The notes: generated by a model not told the origin, from the letters alone. A DNA stretch of 64,000 nucleotides from Jacaranda mimosifolia (GCA_018894105.1 CM032128.1:25401001-25465000); one strand, 5' to 3'; positions 1-11,396 are shown, counted from the stretch's first letter. Made by a program: numbers and translations.

Positions 1-1329
1 CAGCATTGCAACCCTTTACCTCAGGAGGAAGCTTTCTCACTTTCATATTTTATCGGGATATCAATCCAAAAAAAAGGCTCAAAGTCTCATCTCATACCAC
101 ACTTGAAAGCAAAAGATAGAGTTCACTCATCTACTTACCGAGAGCAGTGGATTCTATCACCGGCTGACAAAGACTTTCTTTCCTTTGCCCAAAGACGAAA
201 GGGCAAGTCTTTCTATTATATTACATCTCTATTTCTCTTTTTTTTAATTAAAGGGTATTTTAGTCTTTCTAAATATTATTGTAATACTATTATCTATCAA
301 ATTAAACAATGAATACAATTATCTACTTTTATCATTTACATCATTCCATGAAGTAAATATAATTTAAAAATTATAAAATTATCCTACTCCTACTTTCCAT
401 CACTCACTCCATCCTATCACTCTACATCCTATACCATCAAATAAACGAGCCCTAAGTGGATGTCTAGTCATTGGTAAGTCATTTTTTTCACGTCCAGTGT
501 GGCTTGCTGCTAGTGGTATGCAGCATAGAGGATGCTTTCTGGGATTTTTTTACTGTATAATGAGATTTGCCTGCTATTGGTTGTGTCCTGTGTGTCTGTT
601 ACAATCTTAGTTTCGATGTTTGGCATGTTAGTGACAAGGTCCTCTATGTTGGTTCATGTTCTTCATTATGGATCGTCGCCTCACAAGCAATCGCAACCTT
701 GTTTTGTTTCAACTTTCATCATTAAGTGCCTTCGTTTGCATTATAGATGCATGTTGTTGGAGCGTGTTACTTGTGTTAGAGCAGTTGGGTGGGACGAATT
801 TGTATTTGTGTCTTAACATTGAAAAGGGTGACTTAAATAAATTTGATATAGGTTTCTTGTAAGGGGGACAATTGCAATCCCTATTACCCCATATCATGCA
901 TGTAATACTTGTAAATATGTCTAACTAATATCATGTAATTTGGAGAATTGGGCAAAAACAAATTGAAGTCAAGATTAATTGATTTAAAAATTGGGTTGAA
1001 ATATATCTTAAATTATGATGGCAAGGACTGAGAGGACAATGTTATTTACATGAACAATTACAGGTGAGTAAAGAAAAAAAATATGAAAGAAAATATATTT
1101 TGCCCTTAAGTGGACTAATATATGGGTTGAATGAGCAAATATTGGAAGATCAAATACATATTTTGTGTGAAATGGTTAGGAAAATAAAATATTTACACAT
1201 GTCAAAATTAATGAAATTTTATTATTATAACCCTTGAAATGTTAAGAGAAAAGTTGGTTTTTTAGACATACAATTTGTTAATTGCATCATTTTTAGTATC
1301 GTTACGAAAAAGGGGTCACTCCCATTGTT
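1..1329. other. AT-rich spacer, no gene supported
   Basis: No open reading frame here shows a recognisable domain or an exon-like structure. Short reading frames at 103-312 and 532-862 give no family resemblance that I can defend. The stretch at about 380-460 resembles the edge of a decayed DNA transposon but has no matching partner end in view. Confidence 0.5.
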
Positions 1330-2345
1330 ATCTTTGAAGTAGGAAACTTCATTATAAAAAAAGGGAAGGGTTACTCCCACTGCATTTAGCTGTTTGAGTA
1401 AGTAAAAAAGAGAGAGGATATAATATACTAAGTTATTTATTAGGAATATTCAAATAAGAATGTCAAGTAGTAATTTATTTGGAAAATTTTAACAAAGTAT
1501 TAGTAATGTAATACAAGAATTTTTTGCAAATAATACTGTAAAAAAAGCATTAGTAGTGTAATACAAAACTTTGTGTGCATAAAAAAAAAAGGGATGTACA
1601 ATTCTAATTTATTTATTATGAATATTCAAATAAGAAAGTAGAATAGTAGAAATTTTAACCAAGTATTAGTAGTGTAATACTAATTTCTTGACTAGGAATC
1701 TTCACATAATAATGTAAAGTAGTAATTTTTGAAGTAGGAAATTTCATTATCAAAAAATGGGATCCTCCCATCGTGTTTAGTTGTTTGAGGGGGGGAAAGT
1801 ATGTATATCATTAATTTATTTATTAGGAATATTCAAGTAAAAATGTAATAGTAATTTATTTAAAAAATTTAACAAAGTATTAGTAGTGTAATACTAATTT
1901 CTTTACTAGGAATCTTCACATAATAATGTAAACTAGTAATTTTTGAAGTAGGAAATTTCATTATCAAACAATGGAATCCTCACATCGTGTTTAGTTGTTT
2001 GAGGGGGGCAAGTATGTATAACATTAATTTATTTATTAGGAATATTCAAGTAAAAATGTAATAGTAATTTATTTAAAAAGTTTAACAAAGTATTAGTAGT
2101 GTAATACTAATTTATTTACTAGGAATTTTCACATAATAATGTAAACTAGTAATTTTTGAAGTAGGAAATTTCATTAAAAAATAAAAATAAAAATGGAGTA
2201 TTCCCATTGCGTTTAGTTGTTTGAGGGGACCAAAAAAAGGTTGTACAATACTAATCTATTTATTAGCAATATTCAAATAAGAACGTAAAGTAGCAATTTA
2301 TTTAGAAGTTTTAACAAAGTACTAGTAGTGTAATACAAAACTTTT
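1330..2345. repeat. Degenerate tandem repeat array, ~180-225 bp units
   Basis: The phrase AGGAATATTCAAATAAGAA (or close variants) recurs at about 1442, 1619, 1825, 2038 and 2265. Each copy is followed by a TTAACAAAGTATTAGTAGTG phrase and by GAAGTAGGAAATTTCATTA plus GTTTAGTTGTTTGAGGGG. Spacing grows from about 177 to 227 bp through internal indels. The array is AT-rich and non-coding; four to five copies are visible. It could be a minisatellite or a tandemly amplified transposon edge. Confidence 0.8.
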
Positions 2346-2994
2346 TGTATTACCTACTAAAGGACTAATATAAATAACATATTCAAAATTGTTTTTTAAT
2401 AGTAATACTTTCACTTGGAATATTAAAATTTTAAAAGGTTCTAAAATTGAAATTTGCTTAGCTTGGGGGAAGTAATTGAAACTATCTAAATATTAATATA
2501 GATAAATTTAACTAATACGATTTGTTTGGAATGAACTAATAAAATATTATTTATTTTCTGTACTTATAAAACTTTAGCCATAAAGTTGTTCATCAAATAG
2601 TAGAACCACTATTAGGAGGATGTCACGATATGTTACCAGTGTGGACGATCATGGAAAGGGAAAATTTATGAAAATGTGTCTACCAATTTTATTATTATAT
2701 AAACTTGTGTTTTTATTTCATTTTATAAATATTGTTATTATTGAACTTAATATAGGAAGATATAAAAATTTGAACCCAAAACTTAAAAGTAATTCCTCAT
2801 TTTTCTTTTTAGTTGTTTGTGTTACATAGAGTATGCCTACTTTCATGAGATTACCTTAATGTGGCTATGCAATATCTTACATATCTTGCAAATATTGTAT
2901 CTGCCACATCACTCATCTGTTAGTATCGTCAAATATTATATATGTCTGTGTGTGTGTGTGCACGCCTGCTTTCATAAACACATTTAGAATATAG
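2346..2994. other. AT-rich spacer with a short TG microsatellite
   Basis: I see no coding signal. A (TG)n run lies at about 2947-2960. The 69-codon frame at 2620-2829 is low-complexity and shows no domain. Confidence 0.5.
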
Positions 2995-3138
2995 ATGGCA
3001 TCTAGTTCACAAGTGATAGAACATTCTTCTAGGGAGGATGTGTTGTGGCCCAAGAAAAACAAGGTGGCCTTCATTCAGCTAATCTACGATGAGGTTGTTA
3101 AGGGACGACAATGGAGGTTGCACTTCTCACTGGCGTAG
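2995..3138 (+). pseudogene. Myb/SANT-like ORF1 fragment (PIF/Harbinger type)
   Basis: An ATG at 2995 opens a 47-residue frame that stops at 3138. It begins MASSSQ and contains a WPKKNKVAFIQLI segment followed by GRQW. A tryptophan near the start of helix 1 and a G-x-x-W spacing resemble the amino end of the Myb/SANT-like domain encoded by ORF1 of plant PIF/Harbinger elements. The frame ends before helices 2 and 3, so this is a truncated relic. The Harbinger transposase relic begins about 150 bp downstream on the same strand, which fits the two-ORF layout of that superfamily. The family call rests on a short match plus context. Confidence 0.45.
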
Positions 3139-3289
3139 TGGACGGATTTGATGGTTAAAATAGATGTTTCCTGCCCAGGATATAACTTCAGTATAACACA
3201 AAGTATCTTATATGTTGAATGTATGCATTCGTACTTATGCATTATTAGTCTTTGTTACTTTATTTGAAGTGGAATTGTACTTCATTTTA

Positions 3290-4615
3290 CATAAGGATGG
3301 ACAATCTCAACTTCGAAAAGAATAACAATGACATAGTCGCGATGTTGTTGATGATGTCCTAGATAATGGTGGTGATGGTAACGTTGATGCAGTGTGGAGA
3401 AATCTAAATCAAATGTTTGATGATTTTCTATACTTATACCAAGCTTCCCCTCGTTCATTCGCCAATATGTTATACATATCTTGTCGCACATTACGGTTCT
3501 GCAGTCCAAACTGGTTGAACGAACTGTTATAGTGGCTTGATGGCTATTTTGAAGACCAACTACGCCTTTCAAACGATTATTTCTGTCTACTTTGTAGGCT
3601 CATATGAGATCGAGGTCTAATAGACAACACCGAAGGACTAGGACCTTAGTGGAGGAGTCCGTTGCCATTTTCTTACGCACTATCGAAATGCACCATCGGC
3701 ATTAAATTATAGCCGAACATTTCCAGGACTCGACGAAAACAATCGCCAGGCACTACAAACGGTCTGTGATGCTTTGTGTGCATTGGCTCTGAAATACATT
3801 TAGCCACCAAATTTCAGCAGTATCTCCCAGTTTATACAACATAACTTGAGCTGGTTTTCTTATTTTAAGGTACTTATCCTAACTCATCCCCAATGTTATA
3901 GTACAAACAATGAGCACGATGTTGGGCATATAATTAATTGATGTGTTCCTTCAGCGCACGATTGCATTAGTGCAATTGATGGGACGATCATACTTGCTTG
4001 GGTATCATCAGTCAGTCAAGCTACATACCGTTGTAGAAAGACAGTTGTCGCACAAAATATGACGGTAGTGTGCGAATTTAATTTGATGTTTACATTCGTC
4101 TTGTTTGGATGGGAAGGAAATGCAAACAATGCCCAAATATTTGTTGATGTGGTCTCCAATCCTACATACAACTACCCCTGGCTCCCAGAAGGTACATATT
4201 ACACATAATCACATGCATAACATGTTTGGATATCAATTTGGATATAATGTTCACCAAGTAGTATTCATTTGTTAGGAAAGTACTACGTGGTGGATTTCTA
4301 ATATACAAACTTTTCTAGTTTCTTATCACCATATCAAGGGGAGAGATATCACCTTCCAAATTGGCATAGGGTGAATAATGGGTCATGCACTATAGAGAAT
4401 TATTTAATCATCACCACGCGATCGTGAGGAACCACATAGAGCGATGCTTTGGTATCTTAAAGAAAAGGTTTCCACTAGTTTGTTGTCCAATGCTAAACTA
4501 CCTCTTGTCAACACAAGTCGTTATTGTCATTGCCTATTTCCATAACTTTGTCTGGAGACATGTTTACTCAAACGGTAGTACAAGGACCCAGACCATCATG
4601 AAAAGGATGTAGAAG
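3290..4615 (+). pseudogene. PIF/Harbinger (HARBI1-like) transposase relic
   Basis: This is a plus-strand DDE nuclease of the HARBI1 type, broken by several frame changes. The amino part (about 3510-3780) reads as a helical region with a VAIFLRTIE segment typical of the region before the catalytic core. The core at about 3955-4190 shows the first catalytic aspartate in AIDGT, then a QNMTVVCEF strand and a GWEGN segment. The second aspartate, normally in GSAHDS, is replaced by asparagine (NANNAQ). The third acidic residue lies in IERCFGILKKRF, inside an intact 75-codon frame at 4385-4612. Family knowledge: these enzymes cut and paste elements flanked by 3-bp TTA/TAA target duplications. The lost catalytic residue and broken frames make it inactive. 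Terminal inverted repeats were not identified. Confidence 0.8.
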
Positions 4616-5022
4616 GATAATCAGCGCAACAAAATTTCAAACTGTGGACATGTCGGAGGGCACACTATGGGAACAAAATTTGTTTTATTGCATAATCCGC
4701 GCAACAAATGTAGCGTGACTATACTGGAATGTATTAGCCAGGCATGCACCTAATACACAATTTTGTAATTATTTTAAAGAATTTTCATATCATGTTGTTT
4801 GGCGTGTACTTATACCGTAAATTTCCTATTTACCTTTGAAATTGTTTAACACCATGTTGCACTTTGCTTTGTAATTAATTATTTGACCATTTCTCCACAT
4901 TGAGTTTAGAATACATTTATGGTAGATAAAGGTTAATTGATTGCATTGTATCATTGCTTGCCACTCGATAGAACCATATGCAACATGTCAACAATTGACC
5001 CCAATTTTATATGCATATTAAG
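4616..5022. other. Spacer, no gene supported
   Basis: AT-rich sequence between the transposase relic and the GRF zinc-finger relic. It is probably internal to the same decayed element, but no domain is seen. Confidence 0.4.
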
Positions 5023-5169
5023 ATGGTTGTTCTAAGACATCCGAAGTGTGCATGTGGTGCTGGTACCATGATATTGCTTATGGCAAGGACGAACAAGAAC
5101 TATGGTAGGTGGTTTTACACTTGCCCTTCTACGAGGGAACCATCGTGTGAATCTCATTTAGATAGATGA
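5023..5169 (+). pseudogene. GRF-type zinc finger fragment
   Basis: A 48-codon frame starts at the ATG at 5023. Residues 9-42 fit the GRF zinc finger: C9 and C11 in KCACG, an NYGRWFYTCP stretch giving the G-R-x-F-Y signature and C34, and C42 in PSC. The aromatic segment that normally follows the last cysteine (F-F-x-W) has decayed, and the frame ends at a TGA. GRF fingers bind nucleic acid and often occur in plant transposon-associated proteins. No further domain follows. It lies between the Harbinger transposase relic and two Myb/SANT-like relics, so it is probably part of the same mobile cluster, but the association is inference. Confidence 0.6.
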
Positions 5170-5722
5170 GTGGGAGTGTCAATGACCCTAGATGCTTGGT
5201 AGGCAGACAGAACTTCCACTCCGCCATCATCAGTAACTCATCCGCATACACCTGATCATTTACACCTAGTGGGTTGTATATACCACTACCTCATCACATA
5301 AGTACACATCCACCATTACCTATCTACTGCATGGCCCATCTATGTGTAGCTCGGTAGGATTGATCATATGCACATGCTGTTGATGTTCTTGCGTTATGTT
5401 GATTACTATCGTTGTTATATCCCTAGCTATAGCGATTCGCCGTATGAGATATGTATTGCCGATTTTGCTATTTGTTATGGCCCTCTACGGACTACAAATA
5501 TTTATGTCTATTGTGTAGTAATTAAAATTATAAGTGATAATGGATGATTGGTAATTTTATGTATTCAAACAAACTTTAATGTATTTGTGTTTCCATTTTC
5601 ATAAAATCTGTAGTCTTTCTGTTGCATTAGTGCACTATTAATGATTTGCATTGATAATTTTGCGTTTTCAATTCTAGGAAACTAGTTGTTTATTTTCTTC
5701 ATATTGAAATAAAAATATAGGA
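5170..5722. other. Spacer, no gene supported
   Basis: Mixed-composition sequence with frequent stops in all frames. A Pro/His-rich stretch at about 5220-5340 may be decayed coding sequence, but no domain can be named. Confidence 0.4.
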
Positions 5723-6540
5723 ATGTCACACACGTGGAACCTAACTATCGACGACTACTTTCGAGATGCCCATTGGATTGGTGAAGAGGAGATAGCACTA
5801 TACCGCCTTATGATGTTTTGGTGAACAGTATAGATATTTCATTTCAACCCTGCCATGTTGGATTTATGTGCCGGCATGTCCTGCTGTCGCTCTCGTTAGT
5901 TCCGGCATTGACATATTAGTACAGAAGGTCAAGAGAAAGTTTACCACTTTGTATTGCCAATACTTCACATTTGTAGAGTTCACTTCTCTTCCAGGAGTTC
6001 AGCACAATGCTACTACGAACATTGTGTGTGTGGATGCATAGTATTGGGCCAATGCTGAACATGTACGGTATTTACATTTTAGCAATAAAACGTATCATTG
6101 TGTTACAAACGTGTTCTTTATGGTCATCATGCCAATTAGTAATATATACCTTTAATGTTATCACAGGAGACTATGCGGCAGTGACACTTTTGTGTCTATG
6201 GAGAGCTACTATTCATACAATTGAGCTACATTTTTAGCTACGGACAGGTTGTAGACCTTACAGATGATGTTACTTATGGCAATGCTCTGGCTGCCCCCAT
6301 CATCATCTCAAACTCCGATTCTAAGCATTCTCTAAGGACGCACATGCCTTCCCCCATCCCATCAATCACATGCCTCACACCGCAACCATATATGCTATTA
6401 CCCCGACATGATATTCTTAATTTTTCTGACGGCTAGGAGTCTAGTGATGTGGCATCATCATCGTCCGAGAGACCTAGGATTCTAAAGAGGTCGCACTCAT
6501 GTAAGAGGCTGCACGCAAGGCTGTGGATGGATCAAAAGGC
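5723..6540 (+). pseudogene. Myb/SANT-like DNA-binding ORF relic, copy 1
   Basis: The ATG at 5723 opens a frame with an HWIGEEEIALYRLM segment that fits helix 1 of a Myb/SANT-like domain. After frame breaks the similarity resumes at about 5928-6070. There KVKRKFTTLYCQYF is followed by PGVQHNATTN and an aromatic segment, a layout seen in the Myb/SANT-like proteins encoded by plant PIF/Harbinger elements. A basic serine-rich tail at about 6440-6530 includes RPRILKRSHSCKRL and could once have been a nuclear localisation signal. At least two frameshifts and one internal stop are present. A second, independently decayed copy follows at 6974, so this looks like an amplified mobile-element ORF and not a host gene. 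Confidence 0.55.
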
Positions 6541-6973
6541 ACATTAAAGAGCACTGGTAGGTCTTTCGGTGCCGGTGTAGGTCCATATCATAGATGGTGG
6601 GTGATGGCCTTGATTATTTAGTTGTTTCTATTACTATACTATGACTTTGTTAGTGCTGTGTCGTACAACTATTGGATTAGACTTCCTATTCTTAGATTAT
6701 CTTTCGATGCATGCTTGTCAAACTAGCATGTTGTTTTGCTGACTTTGTTTGGAACTAAGGTCATGCCTGTTTATGTCACCATGTAGTATTATTAGACAAA
6801 TTGATATGTAAACTACTATTACATATTGTAGTGCCACGTATGTGATGTTTTGTATCATGTTGTTGTTTTTGTATGCATACCTCATACCACTCAATAGGTA
6901 ATGCCCGTTTATCTCCCATCATACTATTGTTTATTGTTATCGGAATGGGCAAGTAGTAATATAACTACAGGAT
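6541..6973. other. Spacer between two Myb/SANT-like relics
   Basis: No coding signal or repeat structure was recognised. It probably belongs to the same decayed element cluster. Confidence 0.4.
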
Positions 6974-7600
6974 ATGAGAAGATATACCATTGGGAGGCCG
7001 CCGACTCGAACTGGGTCCACGTACAACATTTTTCATGATCCCTATTGGAGCGATGAGGAGGAGTTTGTCATAGTCAACATGTTGATGGGTGCTGTCAGCA
7101 TTAAGGACATCTATGTTGAGAAGCTTTTCATAAAAGAATGCTCCCACATTGCATGGCATCTTTTCAGCTCATTCAAACGGCAAAGGATGATTGAGAAAGT
7201 AAAGAATAAGGTTCAACAACTGCATCGGCTCTACAACGCACCCCTCGAGTACATAGTTACTCATGGGATCAGCATAATCCCTACTCAAATGTGGTGCGTG
7301 TCGATATATGGTATCGGGTGAATGTTGGCACTGTAACTAATGTCTATTTACACATTGTAAGCAAAACTAATGAACCTTGTATAGGAGACTCCAGTAGTGC
7401 TACTTTCAATTGTTCGGAGAGCTTATGTATATCCAGCTACGCTACATTTTTACCCACGAACGTCCAACAGCCCTATCTAATGATGGTACAGGACTGATGC
7501 ACCCGTAGCTCCCATCGTACTCGATGATGCTTATGAGCTCCAGTCATCGACAGCAGCCACACTGGGTTCCTCTCTGCCTGCTCTTCCACGACCATGATGT
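6974..7600 (+). pseudogene. Myb/SANT-like DNA-binding ORF relic, copy 2
   Basis: The ATG at 6974 opens a 115-codon frame. It has a YWSDEEEFVIVNMLMGA segment parallel to that in the copy at 5723, then an FKRQRMIEKVKNKVQQL segment matching its second helix region. A single frame change near 7263 separates THG from a DQHNPYSNVVRVD stretch, which is the counterpart of the PGVQHN segment in copy 1. A Ser/Thr-rich tail follows to about 7600. The two copies are diverged paralogues in direct orientation about 1.25 kb apart. Role by family: DNA-binding partner of a Harbinger transposase. It is broken here. Confidence 0.6.
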
Positions 7601-8731
7601 TTGGATTACTTACTATTATGATCTGGATGAATGTTATGTGTCATACTGCCACTAGTTCTAATTTTTGCTTGTCGATGCTATGAATTTTATTTTCGAATAA
7701 CATCTCTTAATGCATTATGCATATATTCAATATGAAAGTAGATGTGTTGGTCGTAGATCATTTATTGTTAACAGTATATTTGACAATATTTTTTATCACA
7801 TTTTTCTTGTATTTGGCATAAATTTTAATTTCTATAGTAACACACAACACTCTTTACATCTTCATCGGAATTATTCTAAATTAAGTCATGAAAATAGAAT
7901 TACATTTTGAAAAAAAAAAATTCTGTGTAGAAATAAATTTAAAATTTTTTATCAAATATCGTTGAATTTATTTGGCAAAAAAAGATTTTCTAAATTACTT
8001 ATTAATTTAGTTTCTATAACACAGTAAGATATAAAACAAATAGTGAATATCATAAATTAATTTTGGACAGTACGGAATTTTGCAATTTTCTTTCATAATT
8101 ATATAAAAATTAATAAATTTCCAACTAGCCCGCCTAATTGAAAATATTGTGGAAATTCATTTAAAGAAAATATTAATTTATGCCGCACATGCTCTCAAAT
8201 TAGCAAATGAATATATGTGATATATATTTAAAAAAATCTGTGTTAAATTCATAATTTATTTTGTCCAAAATGAATTTCAAAAAATTTATTTATTTTTAAC
8301 AACTAACAAAGTACTATAAAAAAAGTAATATATTTAATCGCACTCATTTTGGACAATACGCATATTTTTCCATTTATTTTTGGAATTATATTCTAGGAAA
8401 AATATTTTTTCAATTTAATATATTTATTAATTATTTATATATTTTTAACTATTTCAATCCCTAACAAACCAAAAAAATCAAAACTCATAAATCAATCTCC
8501 ATATCTAAAGTAAATCTCTCAAACATATTTCAAAAATAATCTCATAATCAATCACAACATCACATCACATCAACTCATCATGTCACTATAATCATTACAT
8601 TTTATGTCACAATCAATCATAACTTCATCTTCCATTCTCATATCTCTAAAATACCCAAAAATCTCCAAAATCTCTAAAATACAAAACATGAGGCCAAACC
8701 TAACAAGCAATCACAGCCTTTATAACTCTTA
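7601..8731. other. AT-rich spacer, no gene supported
   Basis: Very AT-rich sequence with A and T runs. No domain, tandem repeat or inverted-repeat element was recognised. Confidence 0.5.
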
Positions 8732-9156
8732 TTGCACGTTTGTTTATGTTTTCAACATCCCTTTTCATTTTCAACACAAAATGAAAATATAAAATTATCA
8801 CTTTTTTTATCCATTTTCACTCAAAATATTCCTTATTTTCATTTTCAGTTCTTTTCTAAACCTACCATATTATCCTATTACTACATCAATCACATTCAAA
8901 TTTAATTTGACATAGAGTACACAATATGATTTTAAAATTAATAAAATATACATGTACTTTAAAAAAATAAATCTTTTTAAACATAAAAAAAATATAAATT
9001 AACTAACTTTTCAACTCTATATCTACTCTAATCATTACTTTCCAACAAATATCAAAATACAATATCATTTTTTATTTTCAAATCATAAATATTTTTCCAA
9101 CTTTTATTTTTGCATGAAAATGAAGATGGCCTTTGAAAAAATATCCAAACGGGCTG
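8732..9156. mobile_element. Tourist-like (PIF/Harbinger-derived) MITE
   Basis: The ends are imperfect inverted repeats of about 45 bp. The left begins TTGCACGTTTGTTTATGTTT, and the right end read in reverse begins CAGCCCGTTTGGATATTTTT. Both continue into a TTTTCA...TTCATTTTC block. TTA flanks each side (8729-8731 and 9157-9159), the target duplication expected of PIF/Harbinger elements. The 425-bp AT-rich interior does not code. The arms match at roughly 70% by eye, so the element is old. Confidence 0.55.
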
Positions 9157-9403
9157 TTAGTTTCAGTATTTAATTTAATTTTAATAAACTTAATATTAAT
9201 TTGTATTAGAAATCTTAATGGCAGAAACTTTCCTCTTAGCTCCATAATTCAAATAAAGCTCCGAAAGAATTTATGCTGACTTTCACAAGATATAACAAAA
9301 TGAGTTAAATTTTATTGGAATGAAAAACTGGTGGAATGCGTTTTTTTAATTGAAAATTAATTTTTCAGATTTTCTGAATATAAATTTTAAGAGGTTTAGT
9401 AAT
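9157..9403. other. AT-rich spacer, no gene supported
   Basis: No coding signal or element end was seen between the MITE and the SINE. Confidence 0.5.
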
Positions 9404-9421
9404 ACTATTTGGTAACATAAT
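9404..9421. repeat. Target-site duplication, left of SINE
   Basis: The 18-bp sequence actatttggtaacataat recurs at 9596-9613 with one difference (c to t). Its length is typical of LINE-driven target-primed insertion. Confidence 0.85.
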
Positions 9422-9595
9422 CGTCGAGTCCAGTTGCACAGGCATGTGACCCTAGCGGGGGCGACGTGGAAGCCGAAGCAACCTCGATTACACTAATCCT
9501 AATTCTAAATTGAGGGTGGGTTCGAAGTCGCCAAATACTCTTATCAGATTGGAACCAATCCCCCTTCCCATAAATAAAAAATAAAAAGAAAAAAA
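9422..9595 (+). mobile_element. SINE with A-rich tail
   Basis: A 174-bp GC-rich island sits in AT-rich DNA, ends in an A-rich tail (about 9570-9595), and is bounded by 18-bp direct repeats. A GGTTCGAAGTC at 9519-9529 matches the pol III box B. A weaker box A may lie at about 9454-9464 (TAGCGGGGGCG), although the 55-65 bp gap to box B is longer than usual. This structure fits a tRNA-derived SINE mobilised by LINE machinery. The family was not identified. Confidence 0.75.
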
Positions 9596-9613
9596 ACTAT
9601 TTGGTAATATAAT
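9596..9613. repeat. Target-site duplication, right of SINE
   Basis: actatttggtaatataat is the 17/18 match to 9404-9421. It starts directly after the A-rich tail. Confidence 0.85.
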
Positions 9614-10701
9614 TAGCAACAATTATGACATTATCACTTCTAACGTATATTATCTTTTCTTCATTTTATTGTAAGCTAAACAAATCATGCGGTCTAGGAC
9701 AATAGAAAGGCAAAAATATATAGTATTTGGATGAATTTATAAGCTCATCAAAATATTTTATAAAATGTTTAAGAATTTATAAGATGTTAAAAAGTGTTTG
9801 GTAAATTTTTTTAGAAATAAGTATAAAAGTCTAAAAATAAGATATTAAGATTTTATAAGCTTTTAAAAAAAAAAAAAAAAAAAGGAGATCCAGCTTTCTA
9901 TAGTAAATTGTGGTAATTAAAAGGGTTAACTAGAGAGACGCAAAAAGGCACCCATGTCCTTACTTTATATAAGCCCAACCGCCCAACCAACACAAGGGAC
10001 TTGCTTTAGTATATCTGTACGTAGCTTCGGATGCAAAATTACTCAAGATCTTTTTACATGTCAATGTATACTCAGCTCATATCCCTCTATATATATTTGT
10101 CCCATTTTCAGCTCATGTGATGGCACATTTAATCAATTTTGTAAGCTGATGTCGGTGTTGAATATTTACTTAAATTACCCATGCGTTGCCTCGGAGAATA
10201 ATTTTAAATTTTATTATATTTAATATTAATTATAATTAAATACTTATATTTTTTTTATAAATATTACAAATATTAAACAATAACACTAATTTAAAAAAAA
10301 AAACTAACAGAAATTTTATTACAAACAATTTGATAATTGAAATAAGAAATATGTAGTAATCTTTTATATGAATGAGGCTTATGATCATCAAATCAAATAT
10401 TTTTGGAGCTGCACCATTCCCTCCAAATCTTTATATTTTACCTGCACAAAAAATATATATAAAAGGAAAATAATTTTTAGAATAATGAAATAAAACTTTT
10501 AATATCTATAATGCATTATTATGTAATTATCAAAAAAGATCTTTTTAAAAAAAAAAGATAGTTGTAGTACATTGATATAGCTAAATGGGATAAAATAAAA
10601 AAAATTAAGAAAAAACTTATGTAACAAAATGATATTTTTAACTTAAAATAAGGTCATATCAATCACAGTTAAAGGAGAGTTGACAAATATCATTATTTTT
10701 G
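9614..10701. other. AT-rich spacer with a degenerate Helitron-like terminus
   Basis: A poly-A run lies at about 9864-9883. At about 10,165-10,450 the phrase CCCATGCGTTGCC and the AT-rich sequence after it match the sequence that follows CTAG hairpins at 29.2 and 31.3 kb. That suggests a decayed member of the same Helitron-like family. No gene is visible. Confidence 0.4.
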
Positions 10702-11395
10702 TGATATGGGATGGCCCAAGTTCCTAGGCCCAAACCCAGGCTCAAACCAAGTCAGCCCAGTCAGGTGCCCAAGGCCCATAAACTTAATCGACCACGCTCT
10801 ACCAGGCCAGCCCAGCCAGACGCCCAAGGCCCATGGAACTCCTCGACCTCAGCCGACCATATCGGGTCGAGTCAGAGGTCGAGAGTAGTACTGTATCCTG
10901 CCACCGCATTAAATGCCCTGACGAACACCACAGCTCCGCATTAATGGTGCATGCCATCCCCCCTCACCGCCTGACACAGCAGGCGCCGCTATAGTGTACT
11001 ATCTTGTCCTTAAAACCTGGAAGGACAGCTAGCTGGAAATATTCAAACAAGGGAAATGACTAATTACCCTTGGCACAAGGCTAGGGGGCCCTGGGGGTAC
11101 CGGGGGGCTTTCCGGACATTTTCTCAAGTGGAGAAGGATATAAATACCTTCAATCCAACCTTCTAAAGGTACGCACTCATATACACTAAAAAGCCCTTAT
11201 CCCACTGCTCGATTTCTGAGGTCGACTTCTACTGACTTGAGCGTCGGAGGGCCTAAGTAGAGGGCCTTTCGGCTAGCCTAACGTTTATCGTGGTTGCAGG
11301 ATTCTTCCCTAACTTAGCAGGAACACGAACCTCTCAGGTCAAGTTCAACCTAAGTTCAAACCCGGATTCTTATCCCATGGATCGAACCCTCATCA
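10702..11395 (+). repeat. 5' LTR of the Tat-type element
   Basis: Starts TGATATGGGATGGCCC and ends ...CCCTCATCA, with the TG...CA ends expected of an LTR. It contains a TATAAATA box at 11139-11146. Compared with the 3' LTR it has an additional ~12 bp (CAGGCTCAAACC) near its start, probably lost from the other copy by slippage between CAAACC repeats. Confidence 0.92.
11139..11146 (+). promoter_or_regulatory. LTR TATA box
   Basis: TATAAATA inside the 5' LTR, conserved in the 3' LTR at about 21053-21060. The solo LTR at 34457-35151 has a related TATAAATAC in reverse orientation. This is the likely pol II promoter of the element, with transcription starting about 30 bp downstream. Confidence 0.7.
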
Positions 11396-11396
11396 T

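Noticed and set aside
103..862. Short plus-strand frames at 103-312, 532-816 and 656-862
   Set aside because: No start context, domain or conservation evidence; one starts only at a TTG.
9519..9529. GGTTCGAAGTC as part of a tRNA gene
   Set aside because: No cloverleaf can be drawn around it. The A-rich tail and long direct repeats mark a SINE.
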